64,000 nucleotides of DNA from CAZGXI01 sp964529715 (GTDB lineage Bacteria > Chloroflexota > Anaerolineae > Aggregatilineales > Ch27). Below the pieces are notes generated by a model. The model saw only the letters and a program-made list of their open reading frames with translations. It searched no databases and was not told the DNA's origin. The stretch lies in NCBI GenBank assembly GCA_964529715.1, contig CAZGXI010000015.1, positions 1-64,000 on the forward strand, read 5' to 3'. Every line of letters starts with the position of its first letter. The first letter of the stretch is position 1. Of this stretch, positions 1-9,110 are shown piece by piece. A program made the translations under genes and the position numbers.

Positions 1-2430
1 TTCGGCGGCAGGCAATTCCGCTTCGGCCTCTCCCTCCGGCCCGGCTTCCTCGAACATCCCCGCCGCGCTGCCCATCTCTGCTAACCAATCCGGCACTTCG
101 CCTGGCGCAGCGGCCTCTTCGACGGTCTCTGCCTCTTCTATTTCCGACAGGGGTTTGGAGCCACCCAGCGTATATATCCAATCGGGCGTTTCGCCGGGGA
201 CAGAAGGAATTTCGGCCTGTGGGACGGGCGTCTCCGGTTCAGGTTCGCCTGCGCCGATCTGACTCAACCAGTCGTCCGGCAAAACCTCTTCAAGGGGTTC
301 AGACGGTGTGGGAGGCTGTTCGGTAATCGCCGCCGCTGCCAGCCAATCTGGCATTTCGACCGAGGCCAGAGGCACTTCAGCCGGCGAAACGGGCATTTCT
401 GGCTCAGGCTCGCCTGCCCCAATCTGGCTCAGCCAATCGGCGGGCAAGGCTTCTTCGCCAGGAAGCGGCTCCTCAGGCGGCAAGCCGGCCTCAGGTTCCA
501 GGTCCGGTTCGGGAGGCAGCATGGTGACATCCTCTTCTCGCCCCGCTTCAGGCGTCGATGTATACAACCAGGCCAGCGGGTCCGTGCCGGAGGTGGCCTG
601 CGGCGGCTCGATGGGAACCTCAAAGGCCGCAGCTTCGGCCAGGGGTTCTTCCTGAGCATACAACCAGGCCAGGGGGTCTTCTTCAGGGGGCGCGGGAACG
701 GCAGGACGTGACGGCGGCGGTGCCGCAGGAAGGGGTTCAGGCGCTTCTTCCTGGCTCATCCGGTGCAGCCAGGCCATCGGATCGTCCTCTTCGGCGGGCG
801 CGGGACCCTCCGGGAGTTGCAAGTCAGGCAGCGGAGCCGTCGCGCCGGGTAACGCGGCCCCTGGCTCAGGCACCGCCGGGGGCGGCTCGGTCTTGTACAG
901 CCAGGCGAGGGGGTCCTCTTCAGGAGCGACCAGATCGCTTAACAAACCCGTGAACCCGGTCGGGACGCGCTGGCCCGGCTCTACCGGAACGTGCAACGGC
1001 TCCGGCGCGGGTGGGGCAACCTCTGGTGTATCTTGCATCCAGTCGGGCGCCAAAGGAGGGCTGGTCTGGTCCTGTCCAGACGACCAACCGGTAAATTCGT
1101 CCGGCGGAGCCGCTTCCAGGGCGGCGGCCTGCACGTCGGCGAACCAATCCGGCGTCTGCGGCGTGCCAAAGTCCAGGTCTTCCGACGCGGGCGCGACAGG
1201 GACACCTGCCGGCACATCGGCGAGCCAATCTGGCGCGGCAGCGGGCGTGCTGGCGGCCAGGTCTTCAAAGTCCAGGTCCGGGGGCGCACCGCCAGCCGGC
1301 GGCATGGTCTCCGTGCTGCCCAACGCGCCGCTGATCGCCATCCAGTCCAGGTCGGCGGCAGGCCCGCTTGGTCCCAGATCGGCCATCCAATCCGCCCCGC
1401 CGGTCACGGCGAGTTCGTCTGCACCGGCGGCAGCCTGTTCGAGGTCGGCCATCCAGTCCGGCACCTCGCCGCCTGTGTCGGCCATACTGAACTGGAGCGC
1501 CGCTTCGACGCCGCGCGCACGCTCCTGCGGGGCAGCCAGCTCGCTGAACCAGTCCGGCACGGCCTGATCGCCGGCCAGGCTGACCGTTTCGGGATGTTCC
1601 AGCACGCCGCTGATGTCGCCCATCCAGGCGGGGGTTTGCGCGGCCAGCAACTGTGCGGTAGCGGCGTTCCAATCTAGACGCGGCAACAGGAAGGGGTCCT
1701 CGTTGGGCTGGAGCTGCCTACCGACCAGGGCCAGGGCCTCGTAAGGGTCCACATCTTCCACGCGCGCCAAGAAGACCTGCGCGTCGGTCGGGCGCCCGTT
1801 TTCCAGCCACAGACGCGCCAGCAGGCGATTCGCGCCCAGGCAATAGGGCAGCGTCTTGATCACCTCGGCAGCCACCTCGGCGGCCTCAATCGGGTGATTG
1901 CTCTCCCACAGGGCCTCGGCCAGCAGCAATTGCAGGTCAACCCGTTCTGGGTGTTGGCGCAGAGCGTTCTGGGCCTCGGTGATGGCCTTATCGTACAGGC
2001 CGCCGCGCACGTACATGCGGGCCAGCGCGCCGCGCGTTAATTGCAGCCGTCCGCGCCCGGCCTCATTCTGCCGGGTGTAGAGGTTACGCAATTCCTGCTG
2101 AAGGGCGGGGTTGTTGGGATTCTGCTCGAAGGCGCGCTCAATGTGCCAGATGGCACGCGGCCAGTCCTTGCGGTCGGTGTAGTACGTAGACATGCCAGCG
2201 TGGGCCACCAGGTCGTCGGGGATCACGCCCAGAATGCGCTGGAACACATCGGTTGCCTCGGCCAGGCGCCCCTTATCCAGCAGAGCCTGACCGAGCAGAC
2301 GATACGTCTCGACATGTTTGGGATAGTATTGCAAAATATGGCGACAGTGACCGATGACCTCTTCCAGGGCCTCGTGGTCGAGCAGGTTCTTCAATTCCTT
2401 GTGGTACTGCCGCAAACCGATGTCTACCAT
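1..2430 (-). CDS. TPR protein with long tryptophan-motif tail (partial)
   Basis: The reading frame starts at 2430 and stays open for 810 codons to the window edge, so the C-terminus is missing. Residues about 1-230 carry tetratricopeptide-like helix pairs, for example an early stretch with LGQALLDKGRLAEAT and a later GGLYDKAITEAQNAL, suggesting a protein-interaction scaffold. From about residue 265 the chain becomes acidic, proline- and alanine-rich and low in complexity. There it repeats a short motif centred on tryptophan (PDWL, PDWM, ADWM, LAWL and similar), 17 copies in the visible part. No signal peptide is seen, so it is probably cytoplasmic. The TPR assignment follows from the pattern; the function of the motif array is unknown. 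Several plus-strand open frames here are antisense artefacts of this gene. Confidence 0.85.
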   Translation of the reverse strand, partial: MVDIGLRQYHKELKNLLDHEALEEVIGHCRHILQYYPKHVETYRLLGQALLDKGRLAEATDVFQRILGVIPDDLVAHAGMSTYYTDRKDWPRAIWHIERAFEQNPNNPALQQELRNLYTRQNEAGRGRLQLTRGALARMYVRGGLYDKAITEAQNALRQHPERVDLQLLLAEALWESNHPIEAAEVAAEVIKTLPYCLGANRLLARLWLENGRPTDAQVFLARVEDVDPYEALALVGRQLQPNEDPFLLPRLDWNAATAQLLAAQTPAWMGDISGVLEHPETVSLAGDQAVPDWFSELAAPQERARGVEAALQFSMADTGGEVPDWMADLEQAAAGADELAVTGGADWMADLGPSGPAADLDWMAISGALGSTETMPPAGGAPPDLDFEDLAASTPAAAPDWLADVPAGVPVAPASEDLDFGTPQTPDWFADVQAAALEAAPPDEFTGWSSGQDQTSPPLAPDWMQDTPEVAPPAPEPLHVPVEPGQRVPTGFTGLLSDLVAPEEDPLAWLYKTEPPPAVPEPGAALPGATAPLPDLQLPEGPAPAEEDDPMAWLHRMSQEEAPEPLPAAPPPSRPAVPAPPEEDPLAWLYAQEEPLAEAAAFEVPIEPPQATSGTDPLAWLYTSTPEAGREEDVTMLPPEPDLEPEAGLPPEEPLPGEEALPADWLSQIGAGEPEPEMPVSPAEVPLASVEMPDWLAAAAITEQPPTPSEPLEEVLPDDWLSQIGAGEPEPETPVPQAEIPSVPGETPDWIYTLGGSKPLSEIEEAETVEEAAAPGEVPDWLAEMGSAAGMFEEAGPEGEAEAELPAAE

Positions 2431-2550
2431 AGCCGCCGCTGACACTTGTCGCAGATTTTACCCCACAATGTCATTATCCTATGGCTTTAAGCAAAGCGCA
2501 AGGCGGGTGGGGTGGCAGGAGGTTTGAAAACGGCCACGAATGGGGTTGTT

Positions 2551-3381
2551 TTAACCCGTCTGCGCGCGCTGGCGAATATCGCGCAGCGACAGACGGTCAG
2601 TCTGGGGGACAGGGCGCACGCGCTGGCTGACGACGCGCATCTTTTCGTCTGGCAACAGGCTTAACAGCGCGCAGTGCACGCCCCAGCGGTCGCGCTGGCT
2701 GGCCATGTAGAGGATGGCCTGGCCGGGGACGGGCGTCTCGCTCAGCGAAAAGCCCACGCGCCGCCCGCGCACGATCTCCAGTCCACGCACGATCAGGCGC
2801 GGATCGAAGTAGTAACGCTGCTCGTCGCTCGCGGTGATCGGCTGGCCATCGATCTTGAACTGCCCCGGCGTGAAATCGACCATGATGGCGAGGTCCTGGC
2901 GGTCCACCTGTTCGGTGGCTTCCAGGCGACCCAAGTTGGCAATCGCCAGGTGCACGGCGTCGGCAACGGCGACGTAGGCTTCTTCCAGCGATTCGGTCGG
3001 CGGCGCGGCCATCTGGTCGAAGAACGGCGGGGCCTCGAAGCTGGTGGCCCGCCAGCGCCACTGGATGACGTACTCCCCTCCCGGATCGCGCACGGTGAGC
3101 GCCACATGCGTGCGATTGATCCGGACGCGCAGGCCGCGAATCTCGTAGGCAGACTGGCTGGCAAGGGTACTGGCGACAAAGGGCGGTATCAGGAAAAAGC
3201 TGTATCCGGCCTGGGTGTCTTCGGTCCATTCCCAACTGGCGACGAAGCGCCGTTCCCCCACCACTGTAAAGCGCATGGCCTCCGGCGTAATGACGCACAG
3301 GATCGGCCCGTTGGTCCAGCTTTGCGCCCAACCCAACCCCAGCCGGGTCGCCTGGGGATTCAAGCGGATGGGATCGTTCAT
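2551..3381 (-). CDS. Hypothetical protein, 276 aa
   Basis: I chose the ATG at 3381 (MNDPIRLNPQATR) because an AGGAGAAGG ribosome-binding site lies just upstream. A longer in-frame start adds 31 residues that do not look like a protein N-terminus. The protein is soluble, mixed alpha/beta, with no signal peptide or membrane segment. It has tryptophan-rich beta stretches (for example VIQWRWRA) and an internal acidic helix. I do not recognise a family. It lies 120 bp from the start of the TPR gene on the same strand, so both could share a transcript. The high-GC third positions match its neighbours, with no sign of transfer. Confidence 0.7.
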   Translation of the reverse strand: MNDPIRLNPQATRLGLGWAQSWTNGPILCVITPEAMRFTVVGERRFVASWEWTEDTQAGYSFFLIPPFVASTLASQSAYEIRGLRVRINRTHVALTVRDPGGEYVIQWRWRATSFEAPPFFDQMAAPPTESLEEAYVAVADAVHLAIANLGRLEATEQVDRQDLAIMVDFTPGQFKIDGQPITASDEQRYYFDPRLIVRGLEIVRGRRVGFSLSETPVPGQAILYMASQRDRWGVHCALLSLLPDEKMRVVSQRVRPVPQTDRLSLRDIRQRAQTG

Positions 3382-3505
3382 CGAGCGTGCCTTCTCCTGA
3401 CTCCGTGTTCGCCAGTATAGCAGAATCGCACAAGGGGGAAAATTCGGGGCAAGAGGGAGAGCGATGGCCTGCACAGATGGCGACTTCAGGTAAAATCAGC
3501 ATAAA

Positions 3506-3698
3506 GAGAGTGTTTAAAAATCCGCCACATGGACAGGGTGTTCCGACGACCCTCACCCCCTACCCCCCCTCTCCATGAGGGAGAGGGGGAAGCACCGGCT
3601 GCTCAAGCCCATCACCCTGAGGGAAAGGGGTTGGGATAAGGACCACAGCCGTTGTCCAACGCCATCTCTGGTTAATGCGTAGGTTTTTAAACACACTC
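3506..3698. repeat. MITE-like inverted-repeat element, 193 bp
   Basis: The left end (3506-3523) and right end (3682-3698, reverse complement) share GAG.GTGTTTAAAAA as imperfect terminal inverted repeats. Inside are two opposed copies of a C-rich/G-rich word (CCTCACCCCCTACC-like at about 3550 and its mirror around 3620), so the element can fold into one long hairpin. The C-rich word recurs near 6735, 11590, 17875 and 36510. No target-site duplication is convincing. The right end supplies an upstream in-frame ATG for the next gene, which I judge not to be the real start. Confidence 0.45.
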
Positions 3699-3728
3699 AA
3701 AGACCTCATTCACCCGAAGGGGGAACTC

Positions 3729-5480
3729 ATGCGGCGACGGACTCGATTCTCTACCGTGCTGGCGCTCCTGCTGATTGCCGTGCTGCTGAATGCCGCCACG
3801 CCCGGCCTGGCTCAGGAGGGTGTGTGCGATACTGCCCCGGAAACACGCCTTGCCATCGGCAGATGGGCCAGCGTGACGAACGTGGTCACGACGACGGCCC
3901 TCGGCGGGCTGCGCCTGCGCGCCGAACCACGCACCAGCGGCGCGAACGTGGAAGTGCTGCCCGCCGGAACCCTGCTCCGCGTGATCGACGGCCCGGCCTG
4001 CAACGATGGCTTCCACTGGTGGTATGTGCGCGTGGAGGCGTCGGGCGTCGAGGGCTGGGCGGCAGAAGCCTTCCCCGGCAGCTATTATCTGGCCCCGGCG
4101 CTGGCCCCTACCGCCACGATGATCCCCATCTTTCCCCCTGCGACGGCGACCTCCCCGTCTCCGCAGGCACTCTTTCCGACCAACACGCCGCGCCCATCCG
4201 CCGGGGTAACGCCCGCCACGCCGACCGCGCTCGCGGCGGCCTGCCCGGCGGACCTGCCGTTTAGCTACCTGGCTCCTGGCGTGACCGTCTACGCCGCCGA
4301 CGACCGCCATCCCGCGCGGCTGCGCCTGGGGCCGTCCGTTTCCAGCAACTTTCACATCCAGTTGATCTACCCGGAGATGCCGCTGCAAATCGTGGGCGAG
4401 CCAATCTGCGCCGACGGCCTGCGCTGGTGGATGGTCCAAACGGAGACGGGGCAGGCGTTCTACACCGTCGAAGAGGCCAACGGGCGCTACCTGCTGGTCA
4501 CGCCGGGCAACCTGCCGCCTACACCGGTGCTGGGTGTGACTCCGACGGTCGTCCCGACTGCCCTGCCGTTGGACCTGCCGGCCACGCCACGCCCGTCCAT
4601 GCCGCCGGACGTGCTCAAACATGCCGCTTACGTGGGGGATGCGCTGGCCGTCGGCGCAAACGACGGTGTGCACCTCTACGACGCTGCTGCGCTGAACCTA
4701 CGCGGCATCCAGGCCACCGGCCCGGCGCTGGACTTCGTGACCATCGGGAGCGACCTGTACGCCGTGACGTGGGCCTCGGAGGGCATCCGGCTGGTGTCCG
4801 TCCCCGGCGGGCAGACGCGCACGACCCTGCTCAACGCGCCCTACGACCCGGCCTGGGCCGCCGCCGCGCCGGATGGCGAATGGCTGATTCTGGGGCCAAC
4901 CTCTGACGGCGCGCCTGCCACATTGTGGGATTTGCGCAGCGGAACGCCGCCCGTTGCGCCGCCGTACTGGTGGCCATTGGGCGGGCAGGTCCGCCACGCC
5001 GCCTTCACGCCGAATGGGCGCTACGTGCTGCTGGACGACATCTTCTACGACCGCTCCTGCCAGGTGTTGGGGCGCGGCTGCGCCTTCGACCTGATCCGGC
5101 AGGACTATCTGGCGTCGGGGGCGTTCAGCAGCGTGGACTGGGCCGCCGATGGCAGGACCATGATCGGCTTCAGTAGCCGCCTGTGGCTGTGGGACGGCGA
5201 CGCGCTGGCGGTGGGCTTCACGCTGCAAAGCACGCTCGGCGCGCAGGACCCGCGCCGCGCCGCAATCAGTCCCGATGCGACGCGGGCGGCGGTGGCCGCC
5301 GGGGCGCTGATGGAACTGTGGAACCTGCAAAGCTATTACACGCCGGGCGTGATTACGCTGCCGGGGGCAGTGCGCAGCCTGGACTTCCGGCCTGATGGGA
5401 CGCAGGTCGCTGTTGCCGCCGGGGAGTCGGTGGTGGTCTACGACGCGGCCAGCGGAAACGTGGTGCGGCAGGTGGAATAG
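3729..5480 (+). CDS. Secreted protein with two SH3-like domains and a WD/propeller-like C-terminus
   Basis: The start at 3729 follows GAAGGGGGAACTC and gives a clean signal peptide (hydrophobic core LALLLIAVLL, cleavage near GLAQE). Residues about 40-115 and 165-255 are bacterial SH3-type folds, each with a cysteine pair and the pattern LRLR..P or LRLG.S followed by G..WW.V or WWMVQ. They are separated by proline/threonine-rich linkers. Residues about 290-583 repeat blades of roughly 40 residues ending in phrases such as DGVHLYDAA, TLWDLRSG, LWLWDGD and VVVYDAASG, as in WD40-type propellers. SH3b domains usually bind cell wall or protein ligands. The protein probably acts outside the membrane. 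It is 583 aa with no enzymatic motif. Confidence 0.8.
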   Translation: MRRRTRFSTVLALLLIAVLLNAATPGLAQEGVCDTAPETRLAIGRWASVTNVVTTTALGGLRLRAEPRTSGANVEVLPAGTLLRVIDGPACNDGFHWWYVRVEASGVEGWAAEAFPGSYYLAPALAPTATMIPIFPPATATSPSPQALFPTNTPRPSAGVTPATPTALAAACPADLPFSYLAPGVTVYAADDRHPARLRLGPSVSSNFHIQLIYPEMPLQIVGEPICADGLRWWMVQTETGQAFYTVEEANGRYLLVTPGNLPPTPVLGVTPTVVPTALPLDLPATPRPSMPPDVLKHAAYVGDALAVGANDGVHLYDAAALNLRGIQATGPALDFVTIGSDLYAVTWASEGIRLVSVPGGQTRTTLLNAPYDPAWAAAAPDGEWLILGPTSDGAPATLWDLRSGTPPVAPPYWWPLGGQVRHAAFTPNGRYVLLDDIFYDRSCQVLGRGCAFDLIRQDYLASGAFSSVDWAADGRTMIGFSSRLWLWDGDALAVGFTLQSTLGAQDPRRAAISPDATRAAVAAGALMELWNLQSYYTPGVITLPGAVRSLDFRPDGTQVAVAAGESVVVYDAASGNVVRQVE

Positions 5481-5482
5481 CT

Positions 5483-5612
5483 CGCCCGGCATTAAAATGC
5501 CGGGCTATGGACGCAAAGTCCACTGAAGTGGACTGACGGCCTCTGTCTCGACCCGCCTTTCAGTCTGCTTCAGCGGACTTTGCAAACTTAGCCAGGGGTT
5601 TGAACCCCTGGC
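5483..5612. repeat. Cluster of perfect intergenic hairpins
   Basis: Four palindromes lie in 130 bp: GCCCGGCATT/AATGCCGGGC at 5484-5505; AGTCCACT/AGTGGACT near 5517-5534; a related AGTCTGCTTCAGCGGACT near 5563-5580; and GCCAGGGGTT/AACCCCTGGC at 5591-5612. None is followed by a T run, so they are weak terminator candidates. They resemble the palindromes at 27064-27085 and 54980-54999. They fill the convergent gap between the secreted protein and the PfkB gene. Confidence 0.6.
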
Positions 5613-5661
5613 GACCGGGTCAGACGCGGTCGCCTTTGAAACTTGCACATTGAGGCGGCTT

Positions 5662-6609
5662 TCAATCCGATTCGTCCACTGCTTCCGCCGGGCAGCGATC
5701 CAGCCAGCCGCGTAGTTCGTCCAGCGTGGGGGCCGCCGTCGCGCCGCCGACCGCCGTCACCGAGCGCGCGCCGCAGATGTTGCCATATTGCAGGCATACG
5801 TCCAGCGAGGCGCGCTCCACCACATAGCCGCGCAGGAAGCCCGCGTTGAAGCAGTCGCCCGCGCCGGTGGTGTCGATGGCTGTCCCAGTGGAACAGACCG
5901 GCGCGTAGACGACCTCGCCGCCGCGCCCGGCCCACGCCCCATGACAGCCGTCCTTGACGATCACCGTATCTACCCAGCGCATTAACCGTTTAAGCGCCTC
6001 CTGCACCGTGTCTTTGCGCGTGATCAGCTTCGCCTCGCGGGCGTTGGGCATGAAGACGTCCACCTTCGAGAGCAGGTCGATCCACTCGCAGCCGGTGTAG
6101 AGTTCCGCCGCGTCCTGGCAGTCCATCGAGACCGTCACGCCTCTGGCGCGCGCCAGGTCAAGCAGCGGCCTGTCCTGCGGGGCAATCAGGCCGCCGAAGT
6201 GCAGGTGGGCAAAGTCGCTCTCTTCCAGGCGGCGCAGGCGATAGGCGCACAGGTCGTCGGGGTCGGGATCGGCGAACGACACAAAGGCGCGCTCTTCGCC
6301 GAAGTTGATCGACGTGGTCACGTGGCGGAAAGGCTGCTCCAGCACGCGCGCCAGCGACAGGTCCACGCCTTCCCCCTCGACCAGCGCGCGCACCGTCTGG
6401 CTGTAGGGATCGTCCCCAAAGGTGACGGGCCAGCCCACGCGCACGTCCAGGCGGCGCAGGGCCGCCGCCGTGATGAACATCCCCCCGCCGGTGGTGGTGA
6501 GGGCCTGGCTATACACCTCGCGGCCCAGTACGGGGAATTCCGGCAGGCCGGTGTAGATCATGTCAAAGAAATATTCGCCGATGAGGGCAACGTCGAAGTC
6601 GTTTTGCAT
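5662..6609 (-). CDS. PfkB-family carbohydrate kinase
   Basis: A 315-aa ribokinase-like kinase that transfers phosphate from ATP to a sugar or nucleoside. The PfkB C-terminal signature is clear at about residues 238-252 (DTTGAGDCFNAGFLRG), with the catalytic aspartate in GAGD. The N-terminal glycine-rich substrate region (TTTGGGMFITAAALRRL) is present. It lies 205 bp downstream of the sugar ABC permease genes on the same strand, so it probably phosphorylates the sugar imported by that transporter. The substrate cannot be named from sequence. The length is usual for the family. The gap to the permease gene holds a copy of the C-rich repeat word and no gene. Confidence 0.9.
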   Translation of the reverse strand: MQNDFDVALIGEYFFDMIYTGLPEFPVLGREVYSQALTTTGGGMFITAAALRRLDVRVGWPVTFGDDPYSQTVRALVEGEGVDLSLARVLEQPFRHVTTSINFGEERAFVSFADPDPDDLCAYRLRRLEESDFAHLHFGGLIAPQDRPLLDLARARGVTVSMDCQDAAELYTGCEWIDLLSKVDVFMPNAREAKLITRKDTVQEALKRLMRWVDTVIVKDGCHGAWAGRGGEVVYAPVCSTGTAIDTTGAGDCFNAGFLRGYVVERASLDVCLQYGNICGARSVTAVGGATAAPTLDELRGWLDRCPAEAVDESD

Positions 6610-6814
6610 GGGCGCGGCGCAGCTCCACTCTCAGAGGCCTGGGGCAGTCCGACTCGTCTGCTGCCCACACCCCGATGATCGCACAACTACGTCCGGCGCG
6701 CAATCGTTTTCGCCGCGCGGCCATTTCAGAAGGGGTTGGGATGAGGGCCGAAGCGACCGATCAAGGTGCCCGGCAAGAAACCTGCACATTGGGTATGCGG
6801 ACGGCTGACCGCGC

Positions 6815-7675
6815 CTACCGCTTGAGGCCCGACATCGAAATGCCCTCGATGAAGTAACGCTGCAAAAGCAAAAACATCGCCAGCAGCGGCAGCGTCGCCA
6901 GCAGCGATCCCATCATCAGCAAGTTCCAGGGCGTGCTGCGCTCACCTTGCAGCAGGGCCACGCCGATGGTCACGACGCGCGTCTGCGGCGTGTTGGCGAC
7001 CACCAGCGGGAACAAGAAGTCGTTCCAGGCCGCCTGCACCGTGATCACGGCGAAGGCCGCCAGCGCCGGGACCGATAGCGGCAGCGTGACCTTCCACAGG
7101 ATTTGCAGCGGGTTCGCGCCGTCGATCTCCGCCGCCTCTTCCAGGTCGATGGGAATCTGGAGAAACGCCTGCCGCAGCAAAAAGAGCGCGAACGCGCTAA
7201 ACGTCCCCGGCACGATCAGCGCCAGGAAGGTGTTCTGCCAGCCCAACTGCCGGATGAGCAGGTATTCAGGGATCAGGATCGCCTGGAAGGGGATCATCAG
7301 CAGGGCCAGGCACAGCGCGAAAACAAGATCGCGGCCCGGAAAGCGGAAGCGCGCGAAGCCATAGGCCGCCAGCGAGCACGTCACCAACTGGCCCAGTGTG
7401 CGGCCCGCCGTCATCAGCGCGGTATTCAGCAGGTAGCGGTTGAAGTTCTCCGACGTGTCGTAGAGTTGCGCCAGATTCGCCGCGCAGGCGAGATTTTCCG
7501 GCAGCCAGCGCAGCGGCAGGCGGTTCAGTTCGGCAGACGGCTTACAGGCGGTCGAGGCCATCCACACGAACGGTAGCACCATGATCACCGCGCCCAGGCC
7601 GAGCGCGATATAGATCAACAGCTTGTGGCCCAGGCCCAGTTCCAGGTAAGCGGGCATCCGTTCACGCTGCTGCAT
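6815..7675 (-). CDS. Carbohydrate ABC transporter permease (MalG type)
   Basis: A 286-aa inner-membrane permease with six predicted membrane segments. The first is LIYIALGLGAVIMVLPFVW. The cytoplasmic EAA loop that docks the ATPase is visible near residue 187 (EAAEIDGANPLQILWKVTLP). It starts 4 bp after the stop of the upstream permease gene, so the two are translationally close and form the heterodimeric channel. No ATP-binding gene lies in this operon; such systems often share a multitask MsiK/UgpC-type ATPase encoded elsewhere. That is established for the family and inferred here. Confidence 0.93.
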   Translation of the reverse strand: MQQRERMPAYLELGLGHKLLIYIALGLGAVIMVLPFVWMASTACKPSAELNRLPLRWLPENLACAANLAQLYDTSENFNRYLLNTALMTAGRTLGQLVTCSLAAYGFARFRFPGRDLVFALCLALLMIPFQAILIPEYLLIRQLGWQNTFLALIVPGTFSAFALFLLRQAFLQIPIDLEEAAEIDGANPLQILWKVTLPLSVPALAAFAVITVQAAWNDFLFPLVVANTPQTRVVTIGVALLQGERSTPWNLLMMGSLLATLPLLAMFLLLQRYFIEGISMSGLKR

Positions 7676-7679
7676 AACC

Positions 7680-8612
7680 CTACCCCGCCTCCGACTCGTA
7701 GTACACCCAGCGCCGCTGAAAGCGCAGTTGGAAAGCCGTCACGCCCAGGATAATCAGGAATAGCGCCAGCGCCACCGCCGAGGCATAACCGAACTCCGAG
7801 CGGATGAAGCCGCTTTCGTACAGGTAAAAGGATAGCGTGGTCGCGCTGCCGCCGACGCCGCCCTGGGTGGTGCGCGCCGTCATGATGTACACCTGGTCGA
7901 AAATCTGGAAGGCGTTGATCACCGCCAGCACGATCACCAGGAAGGTCGTCGGGGAGAGCAGCGGCAGGGTCACGCGCAGAAAGCGGTCGCGGCGCGTGGC
8001 CCCGTCGATGATGGCCGCCTCGTACAGTTCGCGCGGGATGGCCTGTAGGCCCGACAGGAAAATGATCATGTCGAAGCCGAGGCGCTGCCACACCGTCACC
8101 ACCGCAATCGGGATCAGCACCAGGTCCGGGCGGGTGAGCCAGTTCAGGTCGCGCAGGCCGAACGGAGCCAGCAGCGTGCCCATCAGGCCGTAGCGCGGCT
8201 GGAAAATCCACGTCCACACCATCGAGGCGGCGACGGTGGACGTGACCACCGGTAGAAAGTAGATGGCACGGAACACCGCCCGGCCCGGCAGTCGCTGGTT
8301 CAACAGCGCCGCCACGCCCAGCGCCAGCGCAACCTCCGCCGGGACGGCCATCGCCAGCAGTTTGAGCGTGTTGCCGAGCGCCTGCCAGAAGCTCGCATCC
8401 ACCGCCAGCCGCTCGAAATTCGCCGTCCCGATGTACTGCGGCGGCTGGAGCGCGTTCCACTGCTGGAGCGAAGTGCCGAACGCCATCAGCACGGGGATGC
8501 CGAAGAAAAAGAACAGCCCCAACGTGTTCGGCAAAATGAGGGCAATGCCCCACAGCGCCTTGCGCCGGGCCAACGGCGTGCGGCCCAGGCAGTTGAGCAA
8601 AGCGGTCTTCAT
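7680..8612 (-). CDS. Carbohydrate ABC transporter permease (MalF type)
   Basis: A 310-aa membrane protein with about six transmembrane segments and the EAA motif at about residue 210 (EAAIIDGATRRDRFLRVTLP). The N-terminal segment (ALIMLPN-like LILPNTLGLFFFF) is typical of the MalF/UgpA group. It precedes the MalG-type gene with a 4-bp gap and pairs with it as the membrane channel. The order binding protein, small protein, MalF, MalG, kinase suggests one sugar-uptake operon read leftward. The start is the ATG at 8612; no longer in-frame alternative fits the family. Confidence 0.93.
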   Translation of the reverse strand: MKTALLNCLGRTPLARRKALWGIALILPNTLGLFFFFGIPVLMAFGTSLQQWNALQPPQYIGTANFERLAVDASFWQALGNTLKLLAMAVPAEVALALGVAALLNQRLPGRAVFRAIYFLPVVTSTVAASMVWTWIFQPRYGLMGTLLAPFGLRDLNWLTRPDLVLIPIAVVTVWQRLGFDMIIFLSGLQAIPRELYEAAIIDGATRRDRFLRVTLPLLSPTTFLVIVLAVINAFQIFDQVYIMTARTTQGGVGGSATTLSFYLYESGFIRSEFGYASAVALALFLIILGVTAFQLRFQRRWVYYESEAG

Positions 8613-8687
8613 GCGTTAGATCATGCCCATGCAAAAAGCGGATCGCAGGACGACCGTATCCGTCGCCCTGACAAAGTGTGGTGTATT

Positions 8688-8714
8688 GTAGCGGCGGCTT
8701 CAAGCTGCCGCTAC
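8688..8714. repeat. GTAGCGGCGG palindromic repeat, copy 1
   Basis: An inverted repeat GTAGCGGC(G)GCTT/AAGC(T)GCCGCTAC forms a long GC hairpin. Related copies lie at 17928-17954, 31170-31200 and 38802-38830. All are between genes. It could be a bidirectional terminator or a dispersed palindrome. Confidence 0.6.
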
Positions 8715-8755
8715 TACTACGGGGGTCAGCTTCCGGCGATCAAGGCGGTGGAGAG

Positions 8756-9025
8756 TCACCGCGCCCGCTTGAAGTAGATGACGTGATAGTTATAGTACTG
8801 GTAGCCGCCCTCGACTGGCCCCGCGCCGACCATCTCCCAGCCGTCGTCGCCAAGTTGGGCGATCACCTGGGCGAGCGCCTCCGTCTCGGAGATGCCTTCC
8901 TTCGCGGCGATGGGCGTCTTGACCAGGCCAGACAGCGTGAACTGCCACAGGTGCGGATAGTAGCCGAACTCGCCAGACACGCTGCCCTTGATCGGGCCGA
9001 CCGCGCAGTATTCCCAACGCTGCAT
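8756..9025 (-). CDS. Small DUF4177-like protein
   Basis: The ATG at 9025 is preceded by AGGAGG with good spacing, giving 89 aa beginning MQRWEYCAVGP. The WEY start, the LGDDGWEMV core and the closing IYFKRAR match the pattern of DUF4177 proteins, small beta-rich proteins of unknown role. It sits between the sugar-binding-protein gene and the permease genes of a transport operon on the same strand, 85 bp after the former. A link to transport is possible but unproven. It has no signal peptide, so it is cytoplasmic. The family call is by pattern only. Confidence 0.7.
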   Translation of the reverse strand: MQRWEYCAVGPIKGSVSGEFGYYPHLWQFTLSGLVKTPIAAKEGISETEALAQVIAQLGDDGWEMVGAGPVEGGYQYYNYHVIYFKRAR

Positions 9026-9110
9026 TGCGTCCTCCTGATCAAACGCCAGGGACACGGCGGGCCGTGTCCCTGCGAGAAATCTATTGCCAGAAACGGCGTC
9101 TTTCCTGTCT

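Noticed and set aside
3675..3728. Upstream in-frame start for the secreted SH3 protein
   Set aside because: These codons lie in the terminal inverted repeat of the MITE-like element. The signal peptide and ribosome-binding site fit ATG 3729.
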